NCBI GenBank assembly: GCA_963700745.1
Contig: CAVOYT010000013.1
Location: forward strand, 62,001 to 126,000
Source: UBA10649 sp963700745
GTDB taxonomy: Bacteria > Actinomycetota > Actinomycetes > S36-B12
Length of the DNA: 64,000 nt
Direction: 5' to 3'
The translations under genes and the position numbers were made by a program. Below the pieces are notes generated by a model, which worked only from the letters and a program-made list of their open reading frames with translations, ran no database searches and was not told where the DNA came from. Position 1 is the first letter of the stretch. The number at the start of each line of letters is the position of its first letter. This document shows positions 43,934 through 53,579 of this stretch, in pieces.

Positions 43934-45195
43934 GTGCGCATCCTGCACCTGTCCTGGGAGTACCCACCCGTCATGTACGGCGGGCTCGGGCGGCATGTGC
44001 ATGCCCTGGCCGAGACGCAGGCTGCCATGGGGGACGACGTGGTCGTCATCTCGCAGGCGGCCGAGGGGGCGCGCGGATGACGAGGTCCTCAATGGTGTCC
44101 GCGTCATCCGCGTGGCCCCGGCCGCGCCGAGCGTGCCGTTCGAGCCTGCGAACCTGATCGGTTGGATGTCCGGCTTCAACGTCGCCGTCACCCGCGCGGG
44201 TCTCGCCCTCATGCGCGAGTGGCGTCCCGACGTCGTGCACGGACATGACTGGCTCGTGGCCCAGTCCGGGGTCATCCTGCGTGAGGCCGCAGGGCTGCCG
44301 CTCGTCGTCACCATGCATGCGACCGAGGCCGGCCGGCATCAGGGCTGGCTTCCGACCGACGTCTCGCATGCCATTCACTCGGTCGAGCACTGGGTCACGC
44401 ACGAGGCCACGCGCGTCATCGCCTGCAGCGAGCACATGCGCTGGGAGGTGCAGCGGCTCTTCGATCCGGCCAAGGGCAAGATCGTGGTCATCCCCAACGG
44501 CATCGACCCCGACCAGTGGGTGGTCTCGCCGTCTCGTCGAGCGCGCGCTCGAAAGGCATACGGCTCACCGCTGGTGGTGTTCGCCGGGCGACTCGAGTGG
44601 GAGAAGGGCGTGCACACGCTGCTGGAGGCGACGGCGCGCCTGCGTCGCCGGGTTCCCGGGGTGCGGGTCGTCATCGCCGGGCGTGGGGGAGCGGAGGAGT
44701 CCCTGCGCAGGACCGCGCGGGAGAAGCGGCTCGGCCGGGCGGTGACGTTCACCGGCTGGATGCCAGAGGCGGACCTGCGCGCGCTGATCGCCGCCGCGGA
44801 TGCGATGGTCGTGCCGTCCATCTACGAGCCGTTCGGGATCGTCGCCCTCGAGGCGGCCACGCTGGGGACGACGCTGGTCGTCTCACGCACAGGCGGGCTT
44901 GCGGAACTCGTCGAGGACGGTCGCACGGGATGGACCTTCGCCACCGGCGATGCCGCGGGACTGGCCGGGAGCCGTCGAAGCCGCGCTGACCGACCGCGCA
45001 GCGGCGCGCCGGTACGCCGCCGCGGCGCGAATCGCCGTCCTGGAGCGACACGGCTGGCCCGCGATCGCCGAACGGACCCGGCTGCTCTACCGCGACGCCA
45101 TCCGTGCTGACAAGGGCGAGGACCGGCAGGCGGACCGCCCTCCGCTGCGCCTGCTGCCCGACGGTGGGAACCTGCTCACCGGGATCGGTGGCTGA
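43934..45195 (+). CDS. GT4 glycosyltransferase, glycogen synthase / maltose-1-P synthase-like (frame broken)
   Basis: About 420 residues with two Rossmann domains. The N-terminal start VRILHLSWEYPPVMYGGLGRH is the acceptor-side glycine loop of ADP-glucose glucan synthases. VVHGHDWLVAQ, HATEAGRHQGW, FAGRLEWEKGVHTLLEA and the donor-binding PSIYEPFGIVALEA (E-x7-E) follow. Breaks lie near 44070-44085 and 44962-44972. It is closest in feel to Rv3032/GlgM: either elongating glucan/methylglucose polysaccharide or making maltose-1-phosphate for GlgE. Its position beside etfBA matches the Rv3032-Rv3028c order, favouring the Rv3032 orthologue. Confidence 0.85.
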
Positions 45196-45242
45196 GGGTC
45201 GGCGCGCGGGGCGCGAGGAGGTGCGCGCGTCCGTTGATGGGC

Positions 45243-45260
45243 TATATTACTCGTGAGTAA
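45243..45260 (+). promoter_or_regulatory. etfBA promoter with embedded palindromic operator
   Basis: TATATT at 45243-45248 is a strong -10-like box. TTACTC-GT-GAGTAA at 45247-45260 is a perfect 6-base inverted repeat overlapping it. The size and symmetry fit a TetR-family operator; in actinobacteria similar TTACT/AGTAA palindromes precede fatty-acid degradation genes (from memory). Repression would occlude the transcription start region. Confidence 0.5.
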
Positions 45261-45290
45261 CTAACGACCGGTCGCAGGAGGGATTGCCCC

Positions 45291-46073
45291 ATGAAGATCG
45301 CTGTGTGCGTGAAGCAGGTTCCGGATACCTGGGCGGAGAAGACGCTGCAGGCTTCGGACTCCACGCTGGATCGGGAGTCTGCTGACGGCGTGATGAACGA
45401 GCTTGACGAGTACGCGGTCGAGGAGGCGCTGAAGCTGGTCGAGGCGCAGGGCGGCGAGGTCGTCGTCGTGACGATGGGCCCGGAGCGCGCGGCGGAGACG
45501 GTGCGCAAGGCGTTGAGCATGGGCGCCGACGCCGGCGTGCATCTCGTGGACGACGCGCTGCACGGTTCGGACGCGGTGGCGACGAGCTACGCGCTGGCGG
45601 AGGTCTTCAAGGGCCGCGGGTTCGACCTGGTGGTCTTCGGGTCGGAGTCCACGGACGCCCGGATGAGCGTGGTGCCGGCGATGGTGGCCGAGCGACTCGG
45701 GCGTGGCGCAGCTGACGTTCGCGCAGAAGGTCGAGGTCGACGGGTCGACCGTCACGATCCAGCGGGCGACCGAGACCGGGTACGACACGGTCGAGGCCGC
45801 GCATGCCGGCGGTCCTGAGCGTGGTCGAGAAGATCAACGAGCCGCGGTACCCGTCGTTCAAGGGGATCATGGCGGCGAAGAAGAAGCCGGTGGAGACGCT
45901 GAGTGCTCGCTGACGCGGGCCTGGATGCCGCGAAGCTGGGACTGAGCGCGGCGTGGTCGACGGTCGCGGACTTCGCGGCGCGGCCGCCGAAGGCCGCGGG
46001 CACGATCGTGACCGACGAGGGCGACGGCGGCACCAAGGTCGCCGCGTACCTGTCCGAGCAGAAGTTCATCTGA
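45291..46073 (+). CDS. etfB: Electron transfer flavoprotein subunit beta (frame broken)
   Basis: AMP-binding subunit of ETF, which takes electrons from acyl-CoA dehydrogenases. About 260 residues. Begins MKIAVCVKQVPDTWAEKTL; NELDEYAVEEALKLVE and the ETF-beta signature VVAEKINEPRYPSFKGIMAAKKK-like region (SVVEKINEPRYPSFKGIMAA) are present. Three one-base insertions (near 45700, 45800 and 45904) break it; the corrected protein ends YLSEQKFI with TGA at 46071-46073. RBS AGGAGGG before the ATG. Known as fixA in mycobacteria. Confidence 0.92.
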
Positions 46074-46100
46074 GTCCGGCCGAGAGAGGAAACAGCAGTC

Positions 46101-47059
46101 ATGGGTGAGGTCCTGGTCCTGGTCGAGCAGACCGATGGCGTGATCAAGAAGGTGACCGGCGAGCTGTTGACGCTGGCCCGTCGGCTGGGCGAGCCGAGCG
46201 CGGTGTGGGTCGGTCCCGGCTTCGACGACGCGGCCGTCGGCGGCGTTGGGGGAGTTCGGCGCGACCACGGTCTACGTCGCCGGCGACGAGTCGCTGCTGG
46301 CCAGCCCGGTGGCGCCGAAGGCCGAGGTCCTCGCGCAGCTGGTGGCCGAGAAGGCTCCGACCGCGGTCCTGGTCGCGTCGACGGCCGACGGCAAGGAGGC
46401 CGCCGGCCGCCTGGCCGTGCGCACCGGATCCGGCGTGATCACCGACGCCGTCGACGTGTCGGCCGACCTCGTGGCGACGCAGTAGCGTGTTCGGCGGCTC
46501 GACCGTCGTGCACTCGCAGGTCACCCAGGGCACCCCGATCTTCACGGTGCGCGGCAACTCCGTGGCACCGGAGCCGGCCCCGGCCACCCCGGCGCGGGTC
46601 GACGTGACCGTGGCCCTGTCCGAGGCGGCGACCAAGGCGACGGTCACCGGCCGCACGGTGGCGGCCAAGGGCGGACGCCCGGACCTGACCGAGGCGGCGA
46701 TCGTGGTCTCCGGCGGCCGCGGCGTCGGCAGCCCGGAGGGCTTCGCGGTGATCGAGGCCCTGGCGGACTCCCTGGGCGCGGCAGTTGGCGCGAGCCGCGC
46801 CGCGACCGATGCCGGCTGGTACCCGCACCAGTTCCAGGTCGGGCAGACCGGCAAGACGGTGTCCCCGCAGCTGTACATCGCCAACGGGATCTCGGGTGCG
46901 ATCCAGCACCGCGCCGGCATGCAGACCTCCAAGACGATCGTCGTGGTCAACAAGGATCCCGAGGCGCCGATCTTCGAGCTCGCCGACTACGGCGTCGTGG
47001 GCGACCTGTTCACCGTCGTCCCGCAGCTCACCGACGAGATCACCAAGCGCGCCGAGTAG
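46101..47059 (+). CDS. etfA: Electron transfer flavoprotein subunit alpha (frame broken)
   Basis: FAD-binding partner of EtfB; the heterodimer passes electrons to the quinone pool. About 319 residues. N-terminal MGEVLVLVEQTDGVIKKVT. The FAD domain has VVSGGRGVGSPEGFAVIEAL, then HQFQVGQTGKTVSPQLYIA and NGISGAIQHRAGMQTSK. Breaks lie near 46244-46250 (surplus G) and 46482-46486, where a surplus T turns CAG-AGC into CAG-TAG and creates a false stop. The RBS GAGAGGAAAC precedes the ATG; 27 bases after etfB, same operon. Confidence 0.92.
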
Positions 47060-47106
47060 CCGACCCGCACCCGGGCGGCTGCGCTGGCCGTCTCGGATCC
47101 GGTGAC

Positions 47107-47112
47107 TACTCT
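47107..47112 (+). promoter_or_regulatory. -10 box of the cysteine desulfurase operon
   Basis: TACTCT ends eight bases before the GTG at 47121, in the 61-base gap after etfA. Confidence 0.4.
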
Positions 47113-47120
47113 TGGGCGTC

Positions 47121-48318
47121 GTGGAGCAGCGGGCGTACTTGGACCATGCGGCGACGACGCCCATGCTGCCCGGCGCCCGCGAGGCCTGGCTCGAGCAGTC
47201 CGCGCCACGTGGGCAACGCGTCGTCACTGCACACCTCCGGGAGAGCGCGCACGGCGGGTCGTCGAGGAGTCCCGCGAGTCGATCGCTGCCCAGCTCGGAG
47301 TGCGCCCGAGCGCGGTCGTCTTCACGGCGGGCGGCACCGAGGCCGACAACCTCGCCGTGAAGGGCCTGTTCTGGTCGCGCCACGACGGAGTCGGGGCGGA
47401 GCGGATCCTCGCCTCGGCCATCGAGCATCACGCCGTGCTCGATCCGGTCGTGTGGCTGGAGGAGCAGCAGGACGCGAAGGTCACGTGGCTCGGCGGTCGA
47501 CCACCTCGGCCGGGTGGACCTCGGTGCGGCCGAGGAGGCCTCGTCCGAACCCGAGACGCGTGGCGCTGTGCACCGTGATGTGGGCGAACAACGAGATCGG
47601 CACAGTGCAGCCGGTGTTCGCGATCGCCGAGATGTGCCGGGCCGCCGGCGTCCCGTTCCACACCGACGCCGTGCAGGCGCTCGGCCACCTGCCCCTCGAT
47701 CTCGCGTCGCTCGACGCCGACGCCGTCACCATCAGCTCCCACAAGATCGGCGGCCCGTTCGGCGTCGGCGCGCTGATCGTCGGCCCGCGTGCGCGACTCA
47801 CCCCGGTCCTCCACGGCGGCGGCCAGGAGCGCGAGATCCGCTCGGGCACCCTCGACGCCCCGGGTATCGCCGGGTTCGCGGTGGCGGTGGAGCACGCGGT
47901 CGCGGGGCAGGCCGAGCGCATGATCCGACTGACCCAGCTGCGGGACCAGCTGGTCACCGGTGTCCTCGCAGCGGTGCCCGACGCGGTGCTGAACGGCGAC
48001 CCGGGAGCGGGTCCGGATCAGCGACTGCCCGGCAACGTGCACTTCTCGTTCCCCGGCTGCGAGGGGGATCTGCTCCTCATGCTGCTCGATGCCGCCGGCA
48101 TCGACTGCTCGACGGGGTCGGCCTGCACCGCAGGCATCCCGGAGCCCAGCCACGTGCTGCTCGCGATGGGCGTCGACGAGCCGCTCGCCCGTTCCTCCCT
48201 GCGCTTCAGCCTCGGGGAGTCGACCACGCCGGCCGATATCGACGCCGTCATGGCCGCACTGCCGGGGGCCGTCGAGCGGGCGCGGCGAGCGGGATCCCTC
48301 GCCTCCAGGGTCGGCTGA
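47121..48318 (+). CDS. iscS: Cysteine desulfurase (frame broken)
   Basis: PLP enzyme removing sulfur from cysteine for tRNA thiolation (with MnmA, next gene) and possibly Fe-S clusters. About 398 residues. VEQRAYLDHAATTPMLPGA (N-terminal), GGTEADNLAVKG, ASAIEHHAVL, the PLP lysine in ISSHKIGGPFGVGAL and the active-site Cys loop CSTGSACTAG are present. Four surplus-base shifts near 47200, 47243, 47495 and 47562 lie in the first half; the second half is clean. GTG start at 47121. Two bases separate its stop from the mnmA GTG, indicating functional coupling. Rv3025c equivalent. Confidence 0.92.
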
Positions 48319-48319
48319 C

Positions 48320-49410
48320 GTGCGCGTCATCGCCGCGATGTCCGGCGGCGTCGACTCCTCCGTCGCGGCCGCCCGCATGGTCGATGCGGGGCACGAGGTG
48401 GTCGGCGTCCACCTGGCGCTGTCCCGGGCGTCGACCCCTCACGGCGCGGGCTCCCGCGGGTGCTGCACGCTCGACGATGCCCGCGACGCGCGGCGGGTGG
48501 CCGATCGGCTCGACATCCCGTTCTACGTGTGGGACCTCTCGAGCAGTTCGCGGACGAGGTCATCAGCGACTTCATCGACGAGTACCGGCAGGGGCGGACC
48601 CCCAATCCCTGCCTTCGGTGCAACGAGAAGATCAAGTTCTCGGCCGTCCTCGACCGCGCGCTCGCGATGGACTTCGACGCGGTGGCCACGGGCCACTACG
48701 CGCGCGTGCTTGACGGCGTGGACGGCCCGGAACTGCATCGGGCCATCGACCCCGACAAGGACCAGTCGTACGTGCTCGGCGTCCTCCGTCGGGAACAGCT
48801 GGCGCATGCCCTCTTCCCCCTCGGCGCCGACCTCAAGGCCGATGTGCGCGACGAGGCGGAGCATCGGGGCCTCCTGACGGCGCGCAAGCCCGACAGTCAT
48901 GACATCTGCTTCATCCCTGATGGCGACACGATGGGGTTCCTGCGCTCCCGGCTCGGAGACGATCCCGGCGACATCGTGGACGTGGTGTCGGGGGAGGTGC
49001 TGGCGCAGCATGGTGGCGCCCACGCATTCACCATCGGCCAACGTCGCGGCCTTGGCCTGACGGTGCCACCGGCCGACGGCTCGCCCCGGTACGTCGTCGA
49101 TGTCGACGTCGTCACGAACACGGTTCGCGTGGGCAGTCCCGATCTGCTCGACGTCGACGCCATCGAAGGCAGCCATGTGATCTGGTCCGGGACTCCGGTC
49201 GGTCACGAACCGGTCGCGCTGCATGCACAGGTCCGCGCGCACGGGACCCCCGTGGCGGCACGGGCGCATGTCGACGGCGATCGGCTGATCGTGGACCTCG
49301 ACGAGCCGATCCGCGGACTCGCGACCGGGCAGGCGGTCGTGCTGTACGACGGCACCCGCGTGGTCGGGTCGGCGACCGTGGACCGCACCCATCGGGTGAC
49401 GCGGGCATGA
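48320..49410 (+). CDS. mnmA: tRNA 2-thiouridine(34) synthase MnmA (frame broken)
   Basis: Thiolates U34 of Lys/Glu/Gln tRNAs with ATP and a persulfide from the desulfurase. About 363 residues. The ATP PP-loop is AAMSGGVDSSVAAARM. The first catalytic Cys is in PNPCLRCNEKIKF and the second in SHDICFIPDGDT; GHYARV is also typical. A break near 48538-48545 (one base apparently missing after GACCTCTC) lies between YVWDL and EQFADEV. Starts two bases after the iscS stop; its own stop overlaps the next ATG (ATGA). Confidence 0.93.
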
Positions 49411-50447
49411 CCGTCCCGTGGGGACCGGCCGAGGCCACGGGAGTCGGCTCCTTGCCTGGGACCTCGGCTGTCGAGGCGGCCCGCATCGTCTGCGGAGAGC
49501 TCCCCGGCTTCGTGCACGTGCCCGAACTGCCCGCCCGCGGTCCCGGCTCCGACATGATCGGCCGGACCGGTGGCCTGATCTCCCGTGTCTCGGCCGGGAT
49601 GTCGCTGGAGACCACGCCGGACGGCTGGCGCTTCACCGCCGGCCCCGGCCGCGAGATGCGGCGGGCGGAGTCGTTCCTCGGCGAGGACCTCGACGCGCTG
49701 GAGGAGGCCGCGGTCGGCTACTCCGGGCCGGTCAAGTGCCAGGTCGCGGGCCCCTGGACCATGTCGGCCGCAGTCGAGCTCCAGACCGGTGAGCGGGCCC
49801 TGCGGGATCCGGCGGCCTCCTGGGACATCGCCCAGGCTCTCGGCGAGGCGGTCCGCGACCACGTCGCCGAGCTTCGTCGGCGGCTGCCCAACGCCAGCGC
49901 GATCGTGGTCCAGGTGGACGAGCCGGGCCTGCCCACGGTCCTGGCCGGTCGGGTCGGCACCGCGAGCGGACTGTCCTCCTATCGGGCCGTGGACCCACAG
50001 GCGGCGGAGCGGGTGCTCGGCCACGTGCTGGCGGCAGCGGCGCAGGCCGGAGCGGTGCCGGGGGTCCACTGCTGCGCCGTCGACGTTCCCCTCGACCTGA
50101 TCCGCGCATCGGGGGCGAGCTTCGTCAGCCTCGACATCACGGTCGCCGCCGACGCGCTCGACGAGGCGCTGGGACGGGCGTGGGAGGCAGGCTCGGGAAT
50201 CCTGGCGGGCGCCGTCCCGTCGACAGGGGCGGGAAGCCTCGGCGACCGGCAGGCGAGTGCTCCGCTGCGGGAGCTGCTGCACCGGCTGGGGCTCGAGGAC
50301 GATCGGTGGCTTGCTCAGGTGGCGATCACGCCGACCTGCGGCCTGGCCGCGGCGAGCCCCGACTGGTCGCGGACGGCACTTGCGGCCTGCCGCGCCGTGG
50401 GCCGTGTCCTCCGCCACGACGAGACGGAGGTGGAGGGTGACCGCTGA
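49407..50447 (+). CDS. MetE C-terminal-like methionine synthase family protein
   Basis: 346 residues, intact, resembling only the catalytic C-terminal half of cobalamin-independent methionine synthase (core-MetE/UROD-like fold). It begins WGPAEATGVGSLPGTSAVEA. Zinc-ligand-like sites are GVHCCAVDVP (His, Cys) and ITPTCGLAAAS (Cys), with VQVDEPGLPTVL contributing the acidic substrate site. Rv3015c has the same size and location before ligA in mycobacteria. Whether it makes methionine from a corrinoid or another methyl donor is not known from the sequence. Coupled by overlaps to mnmA and ligA (11 bases). Confidence 0.75.
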   Translation: MTVPWGPAEATGVGSLPGTSAVEAARIVCGELPGFVHVPELPARGPGSDMIGRTGGLISRVSAGMSLETTPDGWRFTAGPGREMRRAESFLGEDLDALEEAAVGYSGPVKCQVAGPWTMSAAVELQTGERALRDPAASWDIAQALGEAVRDHVAELRRRLPNASAIVVQVDEPGLPTVLAGRVGTASGLSSYRAVDPQAAERVLGHVLAAAAQAGAVPGVHCCAVDVPLDLIRASGASFVSLDITVAADALDEALGRAWEAGSGILAGAVPSTGAGSLGDRQASAPLRELLHRLGLEDDRWLAQVAITPTCGLAAASPDWSRTALAACRAVGRVLRHDETEVEGDR

Positions 50448-52637
50448 CGCTTCACCGGCCGGCGCCAGAGCTCGCTGGACGGAGCTCGTCGATGCGATCA
50501 ACGACGCCCGGATGGCCTACTACCAGCGGGACGCGCCCACCCTCTCCGATGCCGAGTACGACGAGCTCTACGCCGAGCTGGTCGCCCTGGAGCAGGCCAA
50601 CCCGCATCTGGTGAGCGGGGAGTCGCCGACGCAGACCGTCGGCGGCCAGCGATCGGAGATGTTCGAGCCGGTCGAGCACCTCCAGCGGATGTACTCCCTC
50701 GACAACGCCTTCGACGCGGACGAGCTCACCGCCTGGCTGGACCGGGTCGAGCAGGGGCTGGGTGCGATGCCCGATCTGCTGTGCGAGCTGAAGATCGACG
50801 GCCTGGCGGTCGACGCGGTGTACGTCGATGGACGGCTCACGACCCTGGCCACGCGCGGGGACGGCTCCGTGGGCGAGGACGTGACCTACAACGCGCGCTT
50901 CATCGCCGGCGTTCCGAAGCGCCTCGAGCCTGCGCCCGGTCAGCCGCTGCCTCGACTGCTCGAGGTGCGGGGCGAGATCTACTTCCCGGTGGCGGACTTC
51001 GAGCGCATCAACTCCGAGCAGCAGGACCTCGGGCTGCCCGGCATTCGCGAATCCCCGCAACACTGCGGCCGGTTCCCTGCGCCAGCGCGTCGACCGACGG
51101 GAAGCCGAGCTCGCCGCGGTCCGGGCGGAGGGTCGGACGGGTGACCGTGCGGCGGGCCGCATCGCGCGCATGGAGGCCGAGCTGGGCCGGGCGGTCGCCC
51201 GGCTCCACGGGCTTCAGCTCATCGTGCACGGCATCGGCGCGGTCGACGGTGTCGCCATTCGCCGGCAGAGCGAGGGCTACGAGGTGCTGGCGTCCCTCGG
51301 GTTGCCGGTCAGCAGCCGCGCGAAGGTCCATCCGGCGGCCGATGGGGTCATGGACTTCATCGCCTACTACGGCGAGCACCGCCACGACGTCGAGCACGAG
51401 ATCGACGGCGTCGTCATCAAGGTCGACGACATCTCCCTGCAGCTGCAGCTCGGCGAGACGTCCCGGGCGCCGCGGTGGGCCATCGCGTACAAGTACCCGC
51501 CCGAGGTGGTGCGCACGCGGCTGCTCGACATCCCGGTGAACGTCGGGCGCACCGGCCGGGTGACCCCGTTCGCGGTCATGGAGCCGGTCCTGGTCGCCGG
51601 ATCGACGGTGTCCATGGCGACCCTGCACAACGCCCACGAGGTTGAGCGCAAGGGCGTCCTCATCGGCGACATGGTGTTCCTGCGCAAGGCCGGCGACGTC
51701 ATCCCCGAGGTTCTCGGGCCGGTGGTCGAGGCACGCGATGGCTCCGAGCGCGCCTTCGTGATGCCCACCGTCTGTCCGGAGTGCGGGACGCCGCTGCGAC
51801 CGGAGAAGGAGACCGACAAGGACATCCGATGCCCGAACGCGCGGTCATGCCCGGCCCAGATGCGCGAGCGGCTGTTCCACGTCGCCTCGCGAGGGGCCCT
51901 CGACGTCGAGGGGCTGGGCTACAAGGCGGCGATCGCCATGCTCGAGTGCGGACTCGTCGAGGACGAGGGAGACCTGTTCCTGCTCACCGCGGACGACCTC
52001 CTGCGCTGCCCGTTCTTCACCCGCGAGCCCGGCAAGGAGGAGACAGGGCCGCAGCTGTCCGAGAACGCCAAGGCCATGCTCGCGAACCTGGACGCGTCGC
52101 GCACGCCAGCCGCTGTGGCGGGTGCTGGTCGCGCTGTCCATCCGGCAGGTGGGCGGACCCACCGCGATCAACCTGGCCCGCCGGTTCGGCTCGCTCGACG
52201 CCATCGCCTCTGCCAGCGTCGACGAGCTCGCCGAGACCGAGGACGTCGGCCCCACGATCGCGGCGACGGTGGCCGAGTGGTTCGCGGAGGACTGGCATCG
52301 CGACATCGTCGAGAAGTGGCGGCGCGGGGGTGTGCGCATGGCCGACGAGGTCGTCGAGACCGGTCCCCAGCCGCTCGCGGGGGTCACCGTCGTCATCACC
52401 GGGTCGGTCGAGGGCTTCACCCGCGAGTCCGCCGCAGCGGCGGTCACCGACCTCGGTGGCAAGGTCGCGTCGTCCGTGTCGAAGAAGACGGACCTCGTGG
52501 TGGCCGGTGAGAATGCCGGGTCGAAGTACGACAAGGCCGTCAGCCTCGGCGTCCCGATCGTCGGCGTCGACGGGTTCCGGGCCCTTCTGGACGGCGGCCT
52601 CGACGCTGCCCTCGAGCATCGAACGGAGACCTCATGA
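50437..52637 (+). CDS. ligA: NAD-dependent DNA ligase (frame broken)
   Basis: Seals nicks in replication and repair. About 733 residues. Domain Ia (YYQRDAPTLSDAEYDELY), adenylation KxDG in CELKIDGLAVD, LLEVRGEIYFP, EIDGVVIKVDD and WAIAYKYPPE; a four-Cys zinc finger (CPECGTPL...CPNARSCPAQ); helix-hairpin-helix region; C-terminal BRCT domain starting PLAGVTVVITGSVEG. Breaks lie near 51040-51060 (in the FANPRNTAAGSLRQ equivalent) and 52108-52125. The GTG start overlaps the previous gene. The gene is essential in bacteria, so the breaks point strongly to sequence error. Confidence 0.95.
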
Positions 52638-53273
52638 GCGCGAGCTTCCATCTCCTGCATACCGGCTACGTCGGTCCCGAGGAGGCAACCGGGATGCGGG
52701 TCGGCTCCTCGGTGGTCTATGCCACCCAGGGCGACGTCCACGTCATCGTCGACCCCGGCCTCGTCGCCAGTACCGGACGGATCCTGGATCCGCTCCGCGA
52801 CCTCGGCGTGGACCCCGAGCAGGTGACCGACGTGGTGTTCAGCCACCAGCACATCGACCACACGCTCAATGCCGCACTGTTCCCTGCGGCTCGCTTCCAC
52901 GACTTCGCCGCGATCTACCAGCACGATCTGTGGACCGACGACGAGGCCGAGGGTCGAGCCCTGGCGGAGGACATCACGCTGATCCGGACGCCCGGGACAC
53001 ACGAACGAGGACATCTCGACGCTGATCCGGACCGATGACGGCCTTGTCGTGTGCACGCACGCGTGGTGGTTCGAGGGTGGACCGGACGAGGATCCCTACG
53101 CGCCGGACCCGGACCAGCTGCGCCGGTCCCGTGAACGCATCCTCGCGCTGGAGCCGTCGCGCATCGTCCCGGGACACGGGGCGCCCTTCGCCCCTCGATC
53201 GGGCTCCCTTCGCCCCTCAAGATCGGGCTCCCTTCGCCCCTCAGTAGATCGGGCTCCCTTCGCCCCTCAATAG
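52634..53273 (+). CDS. MBL-fold metallohydrolase with repeat-extended C-terminus (frame broken)
   Basis: About 212 residues of metallo-beta-lactamase fold. VVFSHQHIDHTLNAAL is the HxHxDH metal motif, HTNEDISTLIRT gives the next His, and PSRIVPGHGAPFAP the last. A surplus base near 52993-52997 splits TPG from HTNED. After the usual end (GHGAPFAP) the frame runs through a tandem repeat and adds about 22 residues in which SGSLRPS is repeated, before a TAG at 53271. Substrate unknown. The ATG overlaps the ligA stop. Confidence 0.8.
53180..53272 (+). repeat. Tandem repeat (about 3.7 copies of a 24-26 bp unit)
   Basis: Units at 53197-53220, 53221-53246 and 53247-53272 share GATCGGGCTCCCTTCGCCCC plus TCA and a short variable tail (A, GTA, ATA). 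A partial copy, GCGCCCTTCGCCCCTC, precedes at 53181-53196. The array spans the 3' end of the MBL gene and abuts the gatC start, so it lies over the gatCAB promoter region. Length differences of two bases between units alter the reading frame. Confidence 0.9.
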
Positions 53274-53276
53274 GAT
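53271..53276 (+). promoter_or_regulatory. -10 box of gatCAB
   Basis: TAGGAT begins inside the last repeat unit (its first three bases are the MBL stop codon) and ends six bases before the gatC ATG at 53283, suggesting a leaderless gatC start. Confidence 0.45.
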
Positions 53277-53282
53277 GAGCCA

Positions 53283-53579
53283 ATGACCGCGATCACCCGG
53301 GCCGAGGTGGAGCACCTGGCTCGCCTGGCCCGACTCCAGCTCTCCGACGACGAGCTCGACCACTACGCAGGGCAGTTGGACGTGATCCTGCAGTCCGTCG
53401 CGCGCGTGTCCGAGGTGGCCGCCGACGACATCCCGCCGACCTCGCATCCGATCCCCGTGGAGAACGTCTATCGCGAGGACGTGGCCCACCCGGGCCTCGA
53501 TCGCGCCACGGTCGCGGGTGGTGCCCCTGCGTGGGAGGACGACCGCTTCCGGGTCCCGCGCATCCTGGACGAGGAGTGA
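53283..53579 (+). CDS. gatC: Asp/Glu-tRNA(Asn/Gln) amidotransferase subunit C
   Basis: Small assembly subunit that wraps GatA and GatB. 98 residues, intact: ITRAEVEHLARLARLQLSD at the N-terminus and DDIPPTSHPIPVENVYREDV in the connector are family signatures. The ATG follows the tandem repeat directly. Its stop overlaps the gatA GTG. The complex amidates misacylated Glu-tRNA(Gln)/Asp-tRNA(Asn) in the cytosol. Confidence 0.93.
   Translation: MTAITRAEVEHLARLARLQLSDDELDHYAGQLDVILQSVARVSEVAADDIPPTSHPIPVENVYREDVAHPGLDRATVAGGAPAWEDDRFRVPRILDEE

Noticed and set aside
46482..46486. Recoding or programmed frameshift in etfA and other genes
   Set aside because: No slippery heptamer or shared stimulatory structure was seen, shifts occur at unrelated sequences in dozens of genes, and some genes would need four or more events.
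53180..53272. CRISPR-like array
   Set aside because: The units are directly adjacent without spacers and the pattern is a local expansion of the MBL gene end.
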